Assembly: GCA_932521025.1 (NCBI GenBank)
Contig: OW051469.1
Span: 9,188,398 to 9,252,397, forward strand
DNA from: Oscheius onirici
Taxonomy: Eukaryota; Nematoda; Chromadorea; Rhabditida; Rhabditidae
DNA: 64,000 nucleotides
Direction: 5' to 3'
Part shown: positions 34,474 through 48,535 of the stretch, one piece after another
How positions within the stretch are numbered: position 1 is the stretch's first letter
Layout: the number at the start of each line of letters is the position of its first letter
The notes under the pieces: model-generated
Databases searched by the model: none
Told to the model about the DNA's origin: nothing
Seen by the model: only the letters and a program-made list of their open reading frames with translations
Translations under genes and position numbers: made by a program

Positions 34474-34673
34474 TTCTGTACAATAAAAGTGAAAGACATA
34501 CTGTGCTCTAACTCTGTCTGTCTCTCTCCCTGCTTCTTTGATTTTATTTCCATTCTTTTCTCTTTCTGTTTTCTTGCCCCTTTCCCACATTTTGTCCACA
34601 TTATCCCCCCACGTAGTCTGGACCACACAGCCATCCCAATAAATACACCAGTGAAGATCATCCTCATTGTGCC

Positions 34674-35158
34674 ATGAAACAAGCAATCGTCCTGCTGCTT
34701 GTCGCTACTCTAGCCTCTGCTACCAACTTGAAGAGTCTTCTCGGAGTCAGCCACATCGTCCAGACGGTCGACAAGGAATACGAGAAGTTCTTCAACAAAG
34801 AATTTCTGACGGGAGCTGCGCCCTTCTATGCCAAGAACGCCAAGTTCAGCTTCACTTTTCCCAATGGAAAGACTGTGAAACTTGTCGGACAAAAGGGTAA
34901 TTTTGGATTTTTTACTGAATGGTCGTTTCAGCCATCCGCGACTTTTTGGAGAAGGAGCGCGAGCGCGGAATCAAGGACATCCAAATCCATAACACAAAGT
35001 CCAACTTGTTGACGGGCGGGCTGATCAGGACGGAGGCCGAACTGTTCCTAAACGGATTGTCTGGATTGGAGAAGGGAACACAGATTCAGATTCTGCAGCA
35101 GAATGATGGAGTCTGGGAGATTGTCAGCGAGAAATCTTCCGTGAAGTTGATGCAGTAA
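34674..35158 (+). CDS. Small secreted protein, possibly NTF2/SnoaL-like, 149 aa
   Basis: Exons 34674-34896 and 34932-35158. A clear signal peptide (MKQAIVLLLVATLASA) precedes a single compact domain. The pattern (long N-terminal helix VDKEYEKFFNKEF, FTFPNGKTVKLVGQKAIRDFL, then strands IHNTKSNLLTGGLIRTEAEL and WEIVSEKSSVKLMQ) looks like the NTF2-like/SnoaL fold of secreted nematode proteins. This is an inference from pattern; no enzyme is implied. The stop is followed at once by AATAAA (35159-35164). Third in a same-strand series after the doublecortin and guanine deaminase genes. Confidence 0.75.
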
Positions 35159-35376
35159 AATAAAAACTTTGGTATGAAAAGGGTAGAGAGAGAGAGACCA
35201 CAGAGGAATGGCTTGTTGACGAATAGCTGGTCTGGATCGAGTAGAGATAGGAGAGGTCGGTTGATCGGTAGATGGGGTAGGGGCGGGAAAAGCGGGCCGC
35301 TGGCAGCACTTCCTTCTGCTGGACATCCTGACGAGAAAAGGCTGCCAAACAGTTTAGAGTTGTAACACTTCATTCC

Positions 35377-36846
35377 TCATTCAAAACGCCTGCAGGCCTT
35401 TCTCAACAAGATGTTCATGTGGAACTTTTTCAGATCACAAGCCTCTTCGCTGAACTTCATGTAGTCCTCTTTCGGGTCATCCACAATGCTCTGGAGGAAA
35501 GTGTCTCCATCCTCGTTTTCCATATCTTTTCCGTATCCGAGGGCAATGAGGTAGGCATTGCTGTTCAATAGCTTCTTGGCGGCATTCTTGGTAATTGACA
35601 GAGCTTGCTGCTTGTTCTCATACTCGTTGGTATACGGTAGTCCGTCAGTAACGAGCACGGCGACTTGGGTTTGACTGTTGTCTTTCTGAAATTTTTATTT
35701 TGCTACTCTCTATCTGTCTGGCCCTGTCGACCACAATATACCTGAAACATTTCTACAGCCTTGTTCAAAGCAGCTTCAGTATTTGTCGTTCCCTCGTCAT
35801 ACTGACTGGGAAGACGTCTCTGGTAGTCGCTCTCAGTCCAATCCCGCTCCAGCCATTGTGAGTAGCTCACATTGTAAGAATACTTGATGAATCCAACACG
35901 GATATTCTTCGGAATGAGTGTGGATCCTGTTCCGAGGAAGGTTGTCAGCTAAACGTGTTGTTAGAAGTCAGAAGGCGACTTACAGCCTTCCAGTCAGACT
36001 TTCCAATGGAAGAAGAGGCGTCGACTATAAAGAGGATCGACATCTGGCTCTTGACACTTTGGCATGGGATTTCCGTCACACAGCGTTCACCCTAGAGACT
36101 GAGAGACAGGGGAACAAAACCCACTCTTTTGTACTGTCTGTCAATATCAGCCATGTCCACCAATCCATTCTTGCAAGTACATCCAGTCGACTTCGGCTCA
36201 TGACTGTTGAAAGGACATTTCTTGCAGAAGAATCGGTAAAAACCAAAAGTCGGCTGGACACACTTTTCGTTACCAACGCAGGGAACGCCGTTTCTTGAAA
36301 AAATCTAAAGTTTGTCTATTTATTGAAAATGAAGTCGTCTACATGCGTGCACATGTGTCCATAGTTTGGCTCTCCAGCACACCATCTTGGGGTTACGGTC
36401 TCGTTCAAAGCCGTCGTCCAAATTCCTGCCTGGTAGTTTTTGGCTCTCACTCCCAGAAACGGCAGTCTAACTGACGGCGTTTCTCCCTTGTTTACAGTAT
36501 TGAGCGAAGCGGCAACATCAGGCCAGGACAGTGCTAAAAGACCCCATCTCAGTCTGTCTCCCCGTCTCTCTGTCCCTCCAGTTACAGTAACCCACAGTAT
36601 AGATAATCAAGCTCCTCCGAACTCATTCCATCAGTCATGACTGCTCCTTCTCTCGCACAGACTGCTTCAAGTTGAGCGACGTCTTTCATCCTATTCGTGA
36701 TGTCGTTGTAGTACTGAACAATTGATTAGTATCAAAAAACTTCTCACTTTGTAGCAGACTCCATTCTTTGAGGTCCAGCCACGATCGCAGGACTGTCCAA
36801 TCACGGAACTCAGCAAAAATATGATGATTCCGAGGAGAAGAATCAT
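35377..36846 (-). CDS. Secreted C-type lectin + VWA protein, 403 aa
   Basis: Exons 36748-36846, 36596-36713, 36343-36533, 36125-36304, 35984-36091, 35742-35948 and 35377-35685 join in frame. A signal peptide (MILLLGIIIFLLSSVIG) leads into a C-type lectin-like domain (CDRGWTSKNGVCYK; VCAREGAVMTD; WCAGEPN), a short Cys-rich connector (PCVGNEKC, CKKCPFNSHE, GCTCKNG), and a von Willebrand A domain. The VWA has the MIDAS start DASSSIGKSDW, a GTTNTEAALNKAV helix carrying the threonine, and VLVTDG. Lectin+VWA combinations are typical of nematode clec genes, many of them immune-responsive. The calcium/sugar site of the lectin part is not clearly complete. Exon 2 uses a GTGGGT donor chosen because it keeps frame. 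Confidence 0.85.
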
Positions 36847-37095
36847 CGAGAACAATGGACTGACTCCACTTAGAATGCGTTTTTGAACTGAAGAGAGTTA
36901 GGGGCCGTAAACTGTCTGAAACTATGAGAACGTATTGCAGAGAGCTATACGAGATCAGCATCAAAACCAAAGTTGAGAACAAACGCAGAGATAGTAGTTG
37001 AAAAGGAGGGAAAAAGAGGCAGAAACGAAGAAAAATAAAGATTAGAAAGATATGAGAACTCGTTTACTTTCAAGACATCCGTTTTGAGTCTTCTT

Positions 37096-38349
37096 CTAAG
37101 CTCCATCCTCAGTTCTCACATCGACGTTGATCAGGGCCTCATTGCCGTTCCGAGCGGTGTGGGTGATGGTGAGCTTCTTGGTACCGCGAAGGAGAATCCA
37201 CGTGTCGACTTGGCCATCTGAAGCAGAACATGGATTAAGTTTGTCAAGTCTCTGTCTCTCTGTCTGTTCAACCGTTAACCTGTAAAGAAAAAAAAAACAA
37301 CTAACCTCGATCGCCTACGACTCCAACCTTCCTCTGAATGAATCGACGAATGTCCGAAATGTCCGTGCTTCTGACAAAGTACAATTGATCAACAGCTCCA
37401 ATCGCCGCGATCTTCTCTTCCGTCTGACTGATCCAGCCAGCCAGCGTTCTCTCCAGGATCGTAATCCCTTCTTCTCCAGTGGAGGGACCGACGGTCAGAC
37501 TCTTCATACCCTTGACCAGACTCCAATGACGCTTGTCCGTCGGGACACGGAGGACAACTTTGGGGCACTTGTTGAGAGCTGGGAGGTACTCCAGGTAAAC
37601 TTCTCCGACTCCAGTGACGAGGATGATTTCCGAGGGCTTAGCATGGGAGAGGAAGTCGGTCACGAAGTGGCTGTACTTGCTCAAGAAGTCCGTCTTGACC
37701 TCCATAACGATTTCGAGGCTGAGCTGTGTGAAAAGTGGAATATTGGCAGTGTAGTGCACAGCTTCGTCCAGCCAGCCGTCGTAGAATGCACACACGTTCA
37801 GCTTGTCGAACGTCCAATTGTCCTTGAGAAGATCGGTCAGGAGAACAGTGAAGGAAAAACTCCCTCGCTCTTCTCATATGAAATGTAGTACTGACCATCC
37901 TGGAACAGGATCAATAGACTCGATAACGGAGAGACAGAGGGACAGATTGACAGAGAAAGAGAGACAGAGAGACTGAAACTGACTTTTTTGTCTCTGAAGA
38001 CGCTGGCTCCGTAGCTGCCGTTGCTGTAGATGTCAATTGGATTCGTTCGGACGAGCTTGGGCACACGCGCAGCTGCTTCGAAGATCTTTTTCGACGTTCT
38101 CATCAGTCTCGAAGCCGGCAGGGGACTCATCTTTTCCAGGATTTTCTCAAGAATCCTCGGCTCCGTGAAGGCCTTCGTGCCAAACGACTCGTCTTTGACT
38201 GCCTGTTCAGTCTCCTCCGTCTTGTCTTGTGACTTCTGCGGCTCTTCATGAGGATCACCCAGGACCATTTCCTTGTTGATTCTTTCACAGATGACGATCA
38301 TTTGACCTTTTTCTTCGTCACTGAACGTGTTGATGAACTCAAGACTCAT
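37096..38349 (-). CDS. F-box-like protein, frame break near 37868
   Basis: Exons 37984-38349, 37306-37899 and 37096-37217. An F-box-like helix set (RILEKILEKMSPLPASRLMR, FEAAARVPKLV) is followed by a leucine-periodic region resembling the nematode F-box-associated domain (SFTVLLTDLLKDNW; EIILVTGVGEVYLEYLPALN). The role would be substrate binding in an SCF ubiquitin ligase. Exon 2 changes frame at 37859-37876: the upstream frame hits a stop, while the downstream frame runs to a valid donor. Either one base is missing, or a 26-bp intron (GTCAGTACTAC...GAGAAG) is removed. The start at 38349 overlaps the end of the upstream paralogue. A CAGAGAGAC repeat fills intron 1. Confidence 0.55.
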
Positions 38350-39288
38350 GCTGCCGCGGGGAACTGTCCACTTTTCTCTGAAAACATGACTGCTCCCCGA
38401 AGTCTGAAAACAAGAGGCATAGAAGTAGGCATCTGAACTAACCTTTTTTGTATTCGTATACCGGCTCCGATTCGAAAAGTCGGCCGAAGATTGGAGCTCC
38501 GTCGTCCACCTCCCAGCTGTAGTAGTATTCGTGCTTGAAACGATCCTTGGCCTCCAGTTCTTCGGCACTCCTTGCCATCCAATGCTCCAGAACGGTTTTC
38601 GTCTGATCAACTGTCATGGAGAAGCAGGACAGATTCTTCAGCTAATTGTAGAAACTTCAAGACTGCAGACACACCAGACTTTGAGGGCCCAAGATAACGT
38701 TTATCTTGGAACAACGCTCGATCAGATTCTTGTATTTGTCGTGAATTCCACAGGTGCGTCGGTGTTTGGCTCTTGTACATCCACGAACATCCATTTGTGA
38801 CGGATTGGCCACTGTGATGAAGTCGTAGTAGTTCTGATGGAACCTGTCCTGGGGGCGGATTGACACAACGAGGCTGGAACAGATCTTTTTGAGAGCGGAC
38901 AGCATACTTGTCAGCTTCATCAGATTGTGGGGCCGGTAGTGAAACAAGCACAGTTAAGAAAATCGAGCTTTGAAGTTGTCTGGCAAATAGCAGTACGGAT
39001 CGAGAGGATCCGTGTAGACCATTTTCGGGATCTTGAGCGTCGCCTCGTAGATGGCCCTGTTCGTCTGCATCAGGGTGTAGGTCGCCTCCAGTCCCGCGTA
39101 CTTCATGATCTTTTCCAGAATCTTCGGCGTGGTCAGAGCTTCCAGGGCCGGATTGTTGGCTCGCTTCGATGCATCGACTTGGTCATCCTCCTCTCCACTG
39201 GTCATCCTCCTCTCCGAATATTTTCTGGATAAGAGTCTCGTCGTCTAGAAAACAAAGAGTTTCAAAATTGTATTGAAAGCATACCCAT
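38339..39288 (-). pseudogene. F-box-like pseudogene, upstream paralogue
   Basis: Same organisation as its neighbour: short first exon 39285-39288, then up to 39244, then 38443-38610 and 38339-38403. The F-box-like part reads PKILEKIMKYAGLEATYTLM and AIYEATLKIPKM; the C-terminal part has LTSMLSALKKICSSLVV and TVLEHWMARSAEELEAKD. Two lesions were seen: a 19-bp tandem duplication at about 39181-39218 that throws DDETLIQKIFGEEDDQ out of frame, and an in-frame TAA (minus) just after KARFS at about 38954. The last frame ends in TGA at 38339, overlapping the downstream ATG. Could still be expressed from an internal ATG (39205), but only as a truncated F-box piece. Confidence 0.6.
39181..39218. repeat. 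19-bp frameshifting tandem duplication
   Basis: The unit GGTCATCCTCCTCTCCACT occurs once fully (39181-39199) and again over at least its first 16 bases. Deleting one unit restores the frame of the F-box-like paralogue. Confidence 0.85.
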
Positions 39289-39979
39289 GTTCCTAGAGGC
39301 TACCAGACTGCTGTTGACGATCACAGGACACTGAAGCATTCAAAAGCAAAACTTTATAATTGTGTTTATAAACTTCAAATAGCAGATTTTAAATAGAAAC
39401 TTTTCAAAAACAAAAATAAGCTATAATTAAATGTTTTTAAAGACTTTTCTTCTACGAACTACTTGCCTAATCTATCAGTTCCGCTTCATTGGTCTCTCCA
39501 CCACGGAGTCTCTTTCGCCAGTTTTGTTGGCAAGGTGAATGCTTTCTGGATTCGTCCATCTCTTCCACCTTCATCTATAGTTCCGTTCCGTAGAAAGTCT
39601 CAAGCGAGCGAATATTTTCTGGATGAGAGTCGCCGGTTCCTGGTTCAACCTATCCAGAAAGGTCTTGTATGCAGCGAGCCAACGACAAGACCTTAGTTTG
39701 AGTAAAGGACTATGGCATTGGAGACAAACTTCTTGCAGTGGTTGCAGCGGGTAGAATAGACTTTCTACTCGCGGGTTCAAAATGAAACAATCTCAGTTCT
39801 TCGTCTCTCTGTTTCTATGTTCCTCCGTCTCTCTGCCCCTTTCTCCTTCTTTCACTCTACTCTCACAATCAGCCTAGAACATTATCGAAGAAAACAATCA
39901 CAATAATTTATTACCCAGAGAAATTTTTACATGACTTTGAACACAAAAAACCCGTAGTTGATGACCATATTCAGCTCTT
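39289..39979. other. Spacer with an F-box exon remnant
   Basis: Mostly noncoding. Around 39600-39660 the minus strand encodes NQEPATLIQKIFA, clearly like DDETLIQKIFGE of the adjacent pseudogene, inside a 69-codon frame. This suggests an older, decayed copy of the F-box-like gene. The remainder shows nothing. Confidence 0.45.
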
Positions 39980-41437
39980 TCAGAATTTGTTTGACTTCAA
40001 AGCGAGTCGGTATTGGGTAAACCATCTGATGGTCAAGAATTCCCATCCGCCGTAGAGAAAATGGCAGCTGGGATAGAAGATGCATGCCATGCCGACAATG
40101 ACTTGGATGAGAGAGAAGTTGATCAGGAGATGGATGAAAATGATCGAGGAGACGATCCAGAAGAGCCAGGCGAGGGTGTAGCCAATTCCAGTGGTCTCCA
40201 CAGGCCAAATATGGTCTTCTGGTTTGGCCAGACTCGACGTTTTTCCAGTGTAGAAACTGAAAAAAAGATATGCAGATAAGGAGAGAGACTTACTCTTTCA
40301 AGACCTCTTCCTTTTCTTTCCAGATGTCTGCCAGCCAATTGGCCCTTCCATCAGCGTCTCTGGGCAGCTCGCTCAGCTTGTACTCCTTGACATTGAAATG
40401 AATCTTCTGCGGAAGACGACCACCCAACATCATGTCCAACTCCGAGTGCACAATGTCTTCTTCTTTCTCGTAAGCCACAGTCACATCGTAGACATTCTCG
40501 ATGTAGTTCACTGGAAGATGACTGTTCAGTCACTGTCTCTCTGCAACTCACATTTTTCCATAGTTTCACAAAGGAAGGTGAATCCAGTGGTGCGTGGATG
40601 TAGAACGTATTCGTATTTTGGCAGACCGTTCTTCTCAGCGAAAGAGTTACTTCGCTCGATTCCCCACTCACTAAAATCCGTGCCTTCGGCAAAGAGAAGC
40701 ATCTAGAGTTTTGTTTTCACGAGAAAAATATGTTAAAAATTACCTGATACGGATTGCCGCAGTCGGACCAGTATTGAATCATGTCTCTGATGTTGTCGCT
40801 GTCCTTTTCGATACTTCTCTCGAGGAACAGGTAAGAGGCACAGCTCATAGCCCATCCGGAGCCGGGGAGCATTCTCAGCGGAGCCTTGAGGGAGATCTTC
40901 TCGGTCGTCAGAAGCCATGGATCCATTTTGTAGAGAGCGTTCCAGAGGAACATCCAGTCCAGTCTGGAAACGAATTTGTGGGTATAGAGAGTCTCAGGGA
41001 CAGAGAGACTGATGGACAAAGGGACAGAGGAACAGAGAGTCACAAGGACAGAAACAGACAAACTGACAGACTGACAGATGGACCGAGGGACGAATGAACA
41101 GAGGGACAGAAAGTCAGAGAGATAGGCTCACCTTGTCCTGTGATTCATAAGAATAATGGCCGGTTTTTTCCTTCTAATCAAGTCGCCCGTCACATGGAAT
41201 CGACATCCGAAAAGTTTCTCCAAAAGGGCCTAAAACCGATGGTTTCTCTCCAAAAACCAGTAGACTTACCGCCGGGAAAGTGAGCCAGAGACCGACAATC
41301 CGATCAGCTAGAATCCTCCATTGATGCGGCAGAAATTTGGCTAGAGGAATGTGCGGGAAGAGGAAGAAGACGGCTCCCAAAAAGGAAGTGACCAGGACGA
41401 GGGCCGCATAAACGACTCCAGTCAACCTTCCAAACAT
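39980..41437 (-). CDS. Lysophospholipid acyltransferase, LCLAT1/AGPAT5-like
   Basis: Membrane acyl-CoA transferase. Exons 41270-41437, 41132-41229, 40744-40963, 40552-40702, 40294-40510 and 39980-40256; 376 aa. Catalytic block I is NHRTRLDW (NHx4D), and block III is LLFAEGTDFSEWG with the substrate-binding EGT. An N-terminal hydrophobic segment (VVYAALVLVTSFLGAVFFLF) and a C-terminal pair (YTLAWLFWIVSSIIFIHLLI; VIVGMACIFYPSCHF) match the topology of LCLAT1/LPGAT1 family members (nematode acl-8/9/10-like), which remodel lysocardiolipin or lysophosphatidylinositol. The substrate cannot be fixed from sequence. The ATG follows an acceptor TTTACAG by 9 bases, suggesting trans-splicing. Confidence 0.88.
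40985..41125. repeat. GACAGAGGGACAGA repeat in acyltransferase intron 2
   Basis: Degenerate units of GACAGAGAG, GACAAAGG and GACTGACA fill intron 2 of the acyltransferase gene (40964-41131). Confidence 0.8.
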
Positions 41438-43090
41438 GTAGAATCGCTGTAAACGGAATCTTTTTTTCGCTTTTAGATTGTTTAAAAGCAGAATTGAAAG
41501 CAAGAGTTTTTGAATTAAAAATATCGTAAACAAAAAAATGGCTTTTGAAATGAGGGAGCTTCCGAAAATAAATCAACATGGTTTTTCAGAACTTTGAAGA
41601 AACGCGTTCCCATTTCTGTCCTTCCGATTTCGGTGATCACTATCTCCCTTCCAGATGACGTTTTCTAGACAGAGAGACTCTCTTACACTTTTGGCGAAAA
41701 GTTGGTTATGGACTTTGTTTTGTGACTGCCCGATAATTGGATTCGACCGGAAACGTGGCTTGATAAACACGGATATCAACCGGATTTAGAGTTAGAGTTT
41801 CTGATTTTTTTCCGATGTGATTTTGAACACTTTTTTCGATCTGATTTTGTAACCTTAAGTAGTTCTACGATATTATGCAGAAAAATGAAAATTGTACTCA
41901 TGAGTCCGGAATGTAAGCTCTAAGTGGAGGTCGAAAAAAGGGGGATTTCTGCTCAATTTGTATTTTCAGGATACTAACAATAAGATTAGTAGTTTGGATG
42001 TTTCCACTAACTGGTAGTCCTGATCGAAAACTATCATATACATAAAAATGATGTAAAATGAGGGAGGAAAAGTGGTGACTTTTCAGATTTTTGGTATGGT
42101 GTAAAAAGTGCAAGATAATCGACAATATTTAGCGCATAAGCTAGGAGATAAGGATTCTAAAAAAATGGCTGGAAAACTATTGGGAGGAAGCCATCTAATG
42201 AAGGAAAGAGTATAGCCGAAAGTTGACATTCGACTCTCTTCCCCGTACTTTAAAACAGCTGATGAACGTTTCACTGCGGCTGAAACATATCACGAACGAG
42301 AGTGAGAGAGACAGAGAGGGAAGGAAGAACAACAGCAAAACAGCCACAAAAAGAAATCAGGTTCGAGAGAGGGTGACTGCAGGGGGCGCAGTAATACGCC
42401 TGTCCGTATGGCATCATTTTCCGAAAGAAACCCACAATTTTCGACGTTTTCCAGAAGTTGTTTTGATAGGACAATTGGCTTTGAAAATATACCTGGAGAG
42501 CGAAAATCTCTCTCTGTGTTGGAAGCAAACAAGACTCGGCGTTGATTGCCAGGTGAAACAAGCGAACAGAGTCGAAAAATCAATTTCATGACTGCTTTTT
42601 ACTATTATTGTAATTGGAAAGGGCTCTAAAATAAGAAAACAGAGACGAGAGCACCGATTGAGAACGCTGGGAGGCAGATGAAGGCAAATAGGGCAAAAGA
42701 CAATAGATTGAAGAGGGTGGGATTTATGAGCCGACTGGGAGGAAGGAACACTTCCGTAGAATGAAACGCGGAAATTCTATGAAGAGTGTTTAACTTGTCT
42801 CAGTCTTTTGTGTTTGTGTTTTTTTTGTCTCTCAGACCCTCAGCCGGTCTGATATTCAGAAATGTCTCATATTCAGAAATGCATTTAAACAGAAGTTGTA
42901 GCAATACAGTCATCTTGAACCGGACATGACGTCAATTTTCCAAGAACAGGAACTTCCTGAAACCCCTACTTTGTATACGAAACTGATTTATTTTGAGCCC
43001 AAATTGTCAGCAGAACTTTTTGTCCTCCACGCGTATCCAAGGTGCCCCGCCTTTTGCCCAATTTGACTGGTATCCCTCCCCGCAACTACG
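41438..43090. other. Intergenic region without a gene
   Basis: 1.65 kb between the divergent acyltransferase and alpha-tubulin genes. It is AT-rich, with a small direct repeat of a GATTTTGAACACTTTTTTCG-like phrase around 41810-41860. No coding frame shows family features. The tubulin promoter presumably lies in its right part. Confidence 0.5.
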
Positions 43091-45808
<2,718 letters not shown>

Positions 45809-45811
45809 AAC

Positions 45812-46603
45812 TCATAGGTGGTTGTAAATGTCGTGGAGAATAAAGTGAGCGTTTGTAAGGAATACCAAAGTTGAATAAGTTGCCGAAATGTTGTACTGAG
45901 TCTAGCCCGAGACAGTTTGGCCCCGTCACCCTCTTGTGAGCCTTTAGTTCCGAAACTTACCAGCATGAGGAAGACCGTTCCTCTTCCAGGCATTCGGGGC
46001 GAGAGGAAGCCCATTCGACTGCTGTGGACCAGCATTGTGTTTGGCAGCAGCTGCCACTGTTTTTCCATCTCGAGTGCTTCCCTCGGCTGGCCGTTCTTCC
46101 TGTCCACAATCGTCCTGACTTCGTCTTCTTCAACTTCCTCCAGATCTGAATTGTCGTTACTGAGGGCAATATTGAAGAATAACTGACTTCCTCGACAACC
46201 GCTGAGGAGGAAGATCTTGGACGTCTCCTCAAGCCGGCTGTCTCGGAAATAGGATTCAATCTTCTCGCTTGCTACCGGGTCGACCACATCCCCGAATTAA
46301 ACAATTACCAAGCTTATCTGGGTGAAAGTCAAGTTGGCTTGCTCGATCGTCTCAAAGTCAAGATGGCGGATGAGGAGGGCCATCGACTCCTTCTCCTTCT
46401 TTCCGGCGGGAGGGTTCCTATTCTTGTGGGTGAAATCCCAGTTGGCGAGGATGAGCGCCTTTCCGGGACCCTTCGGCTAGCGCCGGTACGTCTGAACAAA
46501 TCTTTGCAAAGGAATATCGGATCAATGAATACCTCGATGGCCTTTTTCAGATGGCTCTCCGGTCTCTTCGCTTTCGCCGTCGAAAGAGACGACGGACGGA
46601 GCA
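45812..46603 (-). CDS. Caspase-like protein lacking the His segment (5' incomplete)
   Basis: Exons 46533-46603, 46309-46476, 45961-46263 and 45812-45895 join in frame; the 5' exon(s) are not found. The first caspase strand reads GKALILANWDF. The Cys loop is KIFLLSGCRGSQ (QACRG-like). The p10 part is TMLVHSSRMGFLSPRMPGRG, matching the caspase SWRN-type Arg loop, then TVFLML. Between the first part (ANLTFTQ) and KIESYFRD, about 40 residues that carry the catalytic His in caspases are missing. No exon for them is seen in the 45-bp intron. It is therefore probably inactive as a protease, or a decaying gene. It is paralogous to the caspase-like gene at 55476. The 3' end is tail-to-tail with alpha-tubulin, 3 bp apart. 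Confidence 0.6.
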
Positions 46604-46711
46604 CTGAAAATCAGATGCGTGTTTAATATTTAAGATCGTTTTTCATCGTTTTCTAGTCATTCACACTCTTACAAGAGTGACGAAGGGGCCAAACTGCCCT
46701 GGGCTAGACAC

Positions 46712-46815
46712 CAGGGTTGGGCGATATATCGGTATCGAAATGACCGATGACAAAAATATCGGTATCGGTTTTCGATACCGAGTTGGACAAAGTATCGATA
46801 TCGAACCGATATCAA
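46712..46815 (+). mobile_element. Possible hAT-like transposon end
   Basis: Starts CAGGGTTGGG, the CAGGG.TGGG form common at hAT element ends, then repeated GATATCGGTATCG phrases. No matching inverted end was found nearby, so it is at best a solo or truncated terminus. Confidence 0.3.
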
Positions 46816-48149
46816 CGATTTTTAGATGTTTTATCGCCATTTTTTCTTATTTTCGACTGCATTTTTGAACTCAGCGTAGAAAAATACCTATATGAGGTGA
46901 AAAATGGCAGAATATTCCCACTTTGCATGGATTCTCGGCGATTTTCGTGAAAAATCAGCCGTTTTTTACCAAATCAACTCAAAATCTGTTATTTTTCTCC
47001 TATTTCAGTGACAAATAGGTTTTAATATGTGTAGATTTCGGTAAGAACAACAGAAACATAAAAGAAACTAAAATCATGAAATTTTGTGTTTGCGCACACC
47101 GTAATTTAAATTTCTTCAGGTGTCCTTATTCGATGGAAACAGACTATACACCAAGGTTTCTTGGCCTCGGGCAAACAAACAAAGTCACAGAGTCAGCCAC
47201 AGGCACCGTTCCGCTTTAATATTAAAGATAAAGAGAAAAATAAATTACCGCGCAATTTTCAGTAGTTTTTTCGAGCAAACTTTCGACTTTTTTCCTCGAA
47301 AGTCGCAAGTTTAAAAAAATTCGAAAGTCGAAAGTGCCAAAAAATACGAAATTCTCGAAAGTCGAAATCGAAATTTCGCATACCCCGCGTGGTAGTGGGC
47401 GCGCTTTGCGCGCGAGCGAGTTCGATCTCGCAGCACTTTTGACTTTGCCTAAGCCGAGGCTACAGACAGACACACACGGAGACGTTAAAACTTCAATAGA
47501 ATAGATTTTTCAGCCCAGGGGCTATTTATCTAGTTCCCAGTCTCTACTTTCCTTTTCTGGTCTGATCTTGCTGATGGAGTGGTGGAAGATTTTCGTATAA
47601 AAGTATTGTTTATCTATTCCAGCCGGCAAGGGCTACGAGAATCTCATCGCGCAGAACGGCTTTGTGTTCCAGTCTTCTTCGGTTTTAGCTTCCTTGTGAA
47701 ATACGGAAAACCTGCACTTTGCTGGAAAAGTTTGCTTCGGTTACGGCCATATCGAAACAACCACGTTGTTCAATGTCTTCAGGATAAACTCCTCAATTTG
47801 AAGTTTTAACTCTGTGGACACTGAAATGTCTCGACTCGGTAGCAGTCCTTAGCTGAAAGAATTTTCTTCCTTTTCGCAGACAAAGACAATTTCAACTTCG
47901 TCTCAGAAGCTGGCAATGACTTTCCCGTGCTTTTTCTACATGCTGGAATTGAGGAATGAGTCAAGTTGATACCCAGACAAACAGACAGCTTGATTTATTT
48001 ATCGAACGCTTGCATCTAACATTATACTTGAGCAGCTCCAAGTCGAGCTTGATTTGAGCCACGAGGCGGCTCGACTCGACATGGCCTGCGAACTCGACGA
48101 TTCGACGCCAAAGTAATACAAATTTGCAACAGTTGTTTCGAGCTTTCCT

Positions 48150-48356
48150 TCAAGTATTACATATTGACATGATGTACGCACAAAGTCCTGCGGATCCTGT
48201 AGCTTGAGAAACCTGGATACCACAACCGCTCTCAAATGGCACCGAAACAGATTCTGAGTTATTTCCGACATAAATTCGATTGTATGCCAAAAGCGTTTTT
48301 TCGTCGATTGTAAGGAAAACGTCACGAAGTTCTGGAAGCGCCTTGGTGCACTGCAT
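48150..48356 (-). pseudogene. Coding-like fragment, possibly nucleoporin-derived
   Basis: A 68-residue open frame with protein-like composition (ALPELRDVFLTIDEKTLLAY, YVGNNSESVSVPFE). The FLTID...AYN pattern faintly resembles the N-terminal propeller of Nup155/Nup133. It stops abruptly and no partner exons are seen. It ends 4 bp before a CAGGGTTGGG transposon-like terminus, so it looks like a captured or broken piece. Confidence 0.25.
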
Positions 48357-48360
48357 TCAT

Positions 48361-48412
48361 CAGGGTTGGGAGCGGGCCGGGCTCGGGCCCAAATTTTCAG
48401 GGGCTGTGTTCA
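48361..48412 (+). mobile_element. Possible hAT-like transposon end, GC-rich
   Basis: CAGGGTTGGGAGCGGGCCGG followed by CTCGGGCCC. It shares the first ten bases with 46712. No opposite terminus was identified. Confidence 0.3.
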
Positions 48413-48535
48413 TCAAATACGAAACGTTTAATAAAATCTCATTCAATATTCTCACTGGAAAAGCACCGAGCTATAATTACCTAACTACGATACCGGGAAG
48501 GATGAAAATGTACAAAGCACTCACAGAAAATCAGA

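Larger units (their letters stand above)
46604..48535. other. Repeat-rich region without an intact gene
   Basis: Contains a hAT-like terminus at 46712 (CAGGGTTGGG) followed by TATCGGTATCG repeats to about 46815, a tRNA-like patch near 47390-47440 with GAGTTCGATCTC, a second CAGGGTTGGG terminus at 48361 followed by GGGCCGGG sequence, and a coding-like minus-strand fragment at 48150-48356. No complete gene is supported. Confidence 0.55.

Noticed and set aside
46329-46604. 91-codon Arg/Ser-rich minus-strand frame
   Set aside because: Different frame of the caspase-like exons; the spliced frame carries the recognised motifs.
47579-47809. Plus-strand frame with an exon-like start (GKGYENLIAQNGFVFQSSS)
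   Set aside because: Follows an acceptor-like TTCCAG and looks coding for about 25 residues, but ends quickly and no partner exon or family was found.
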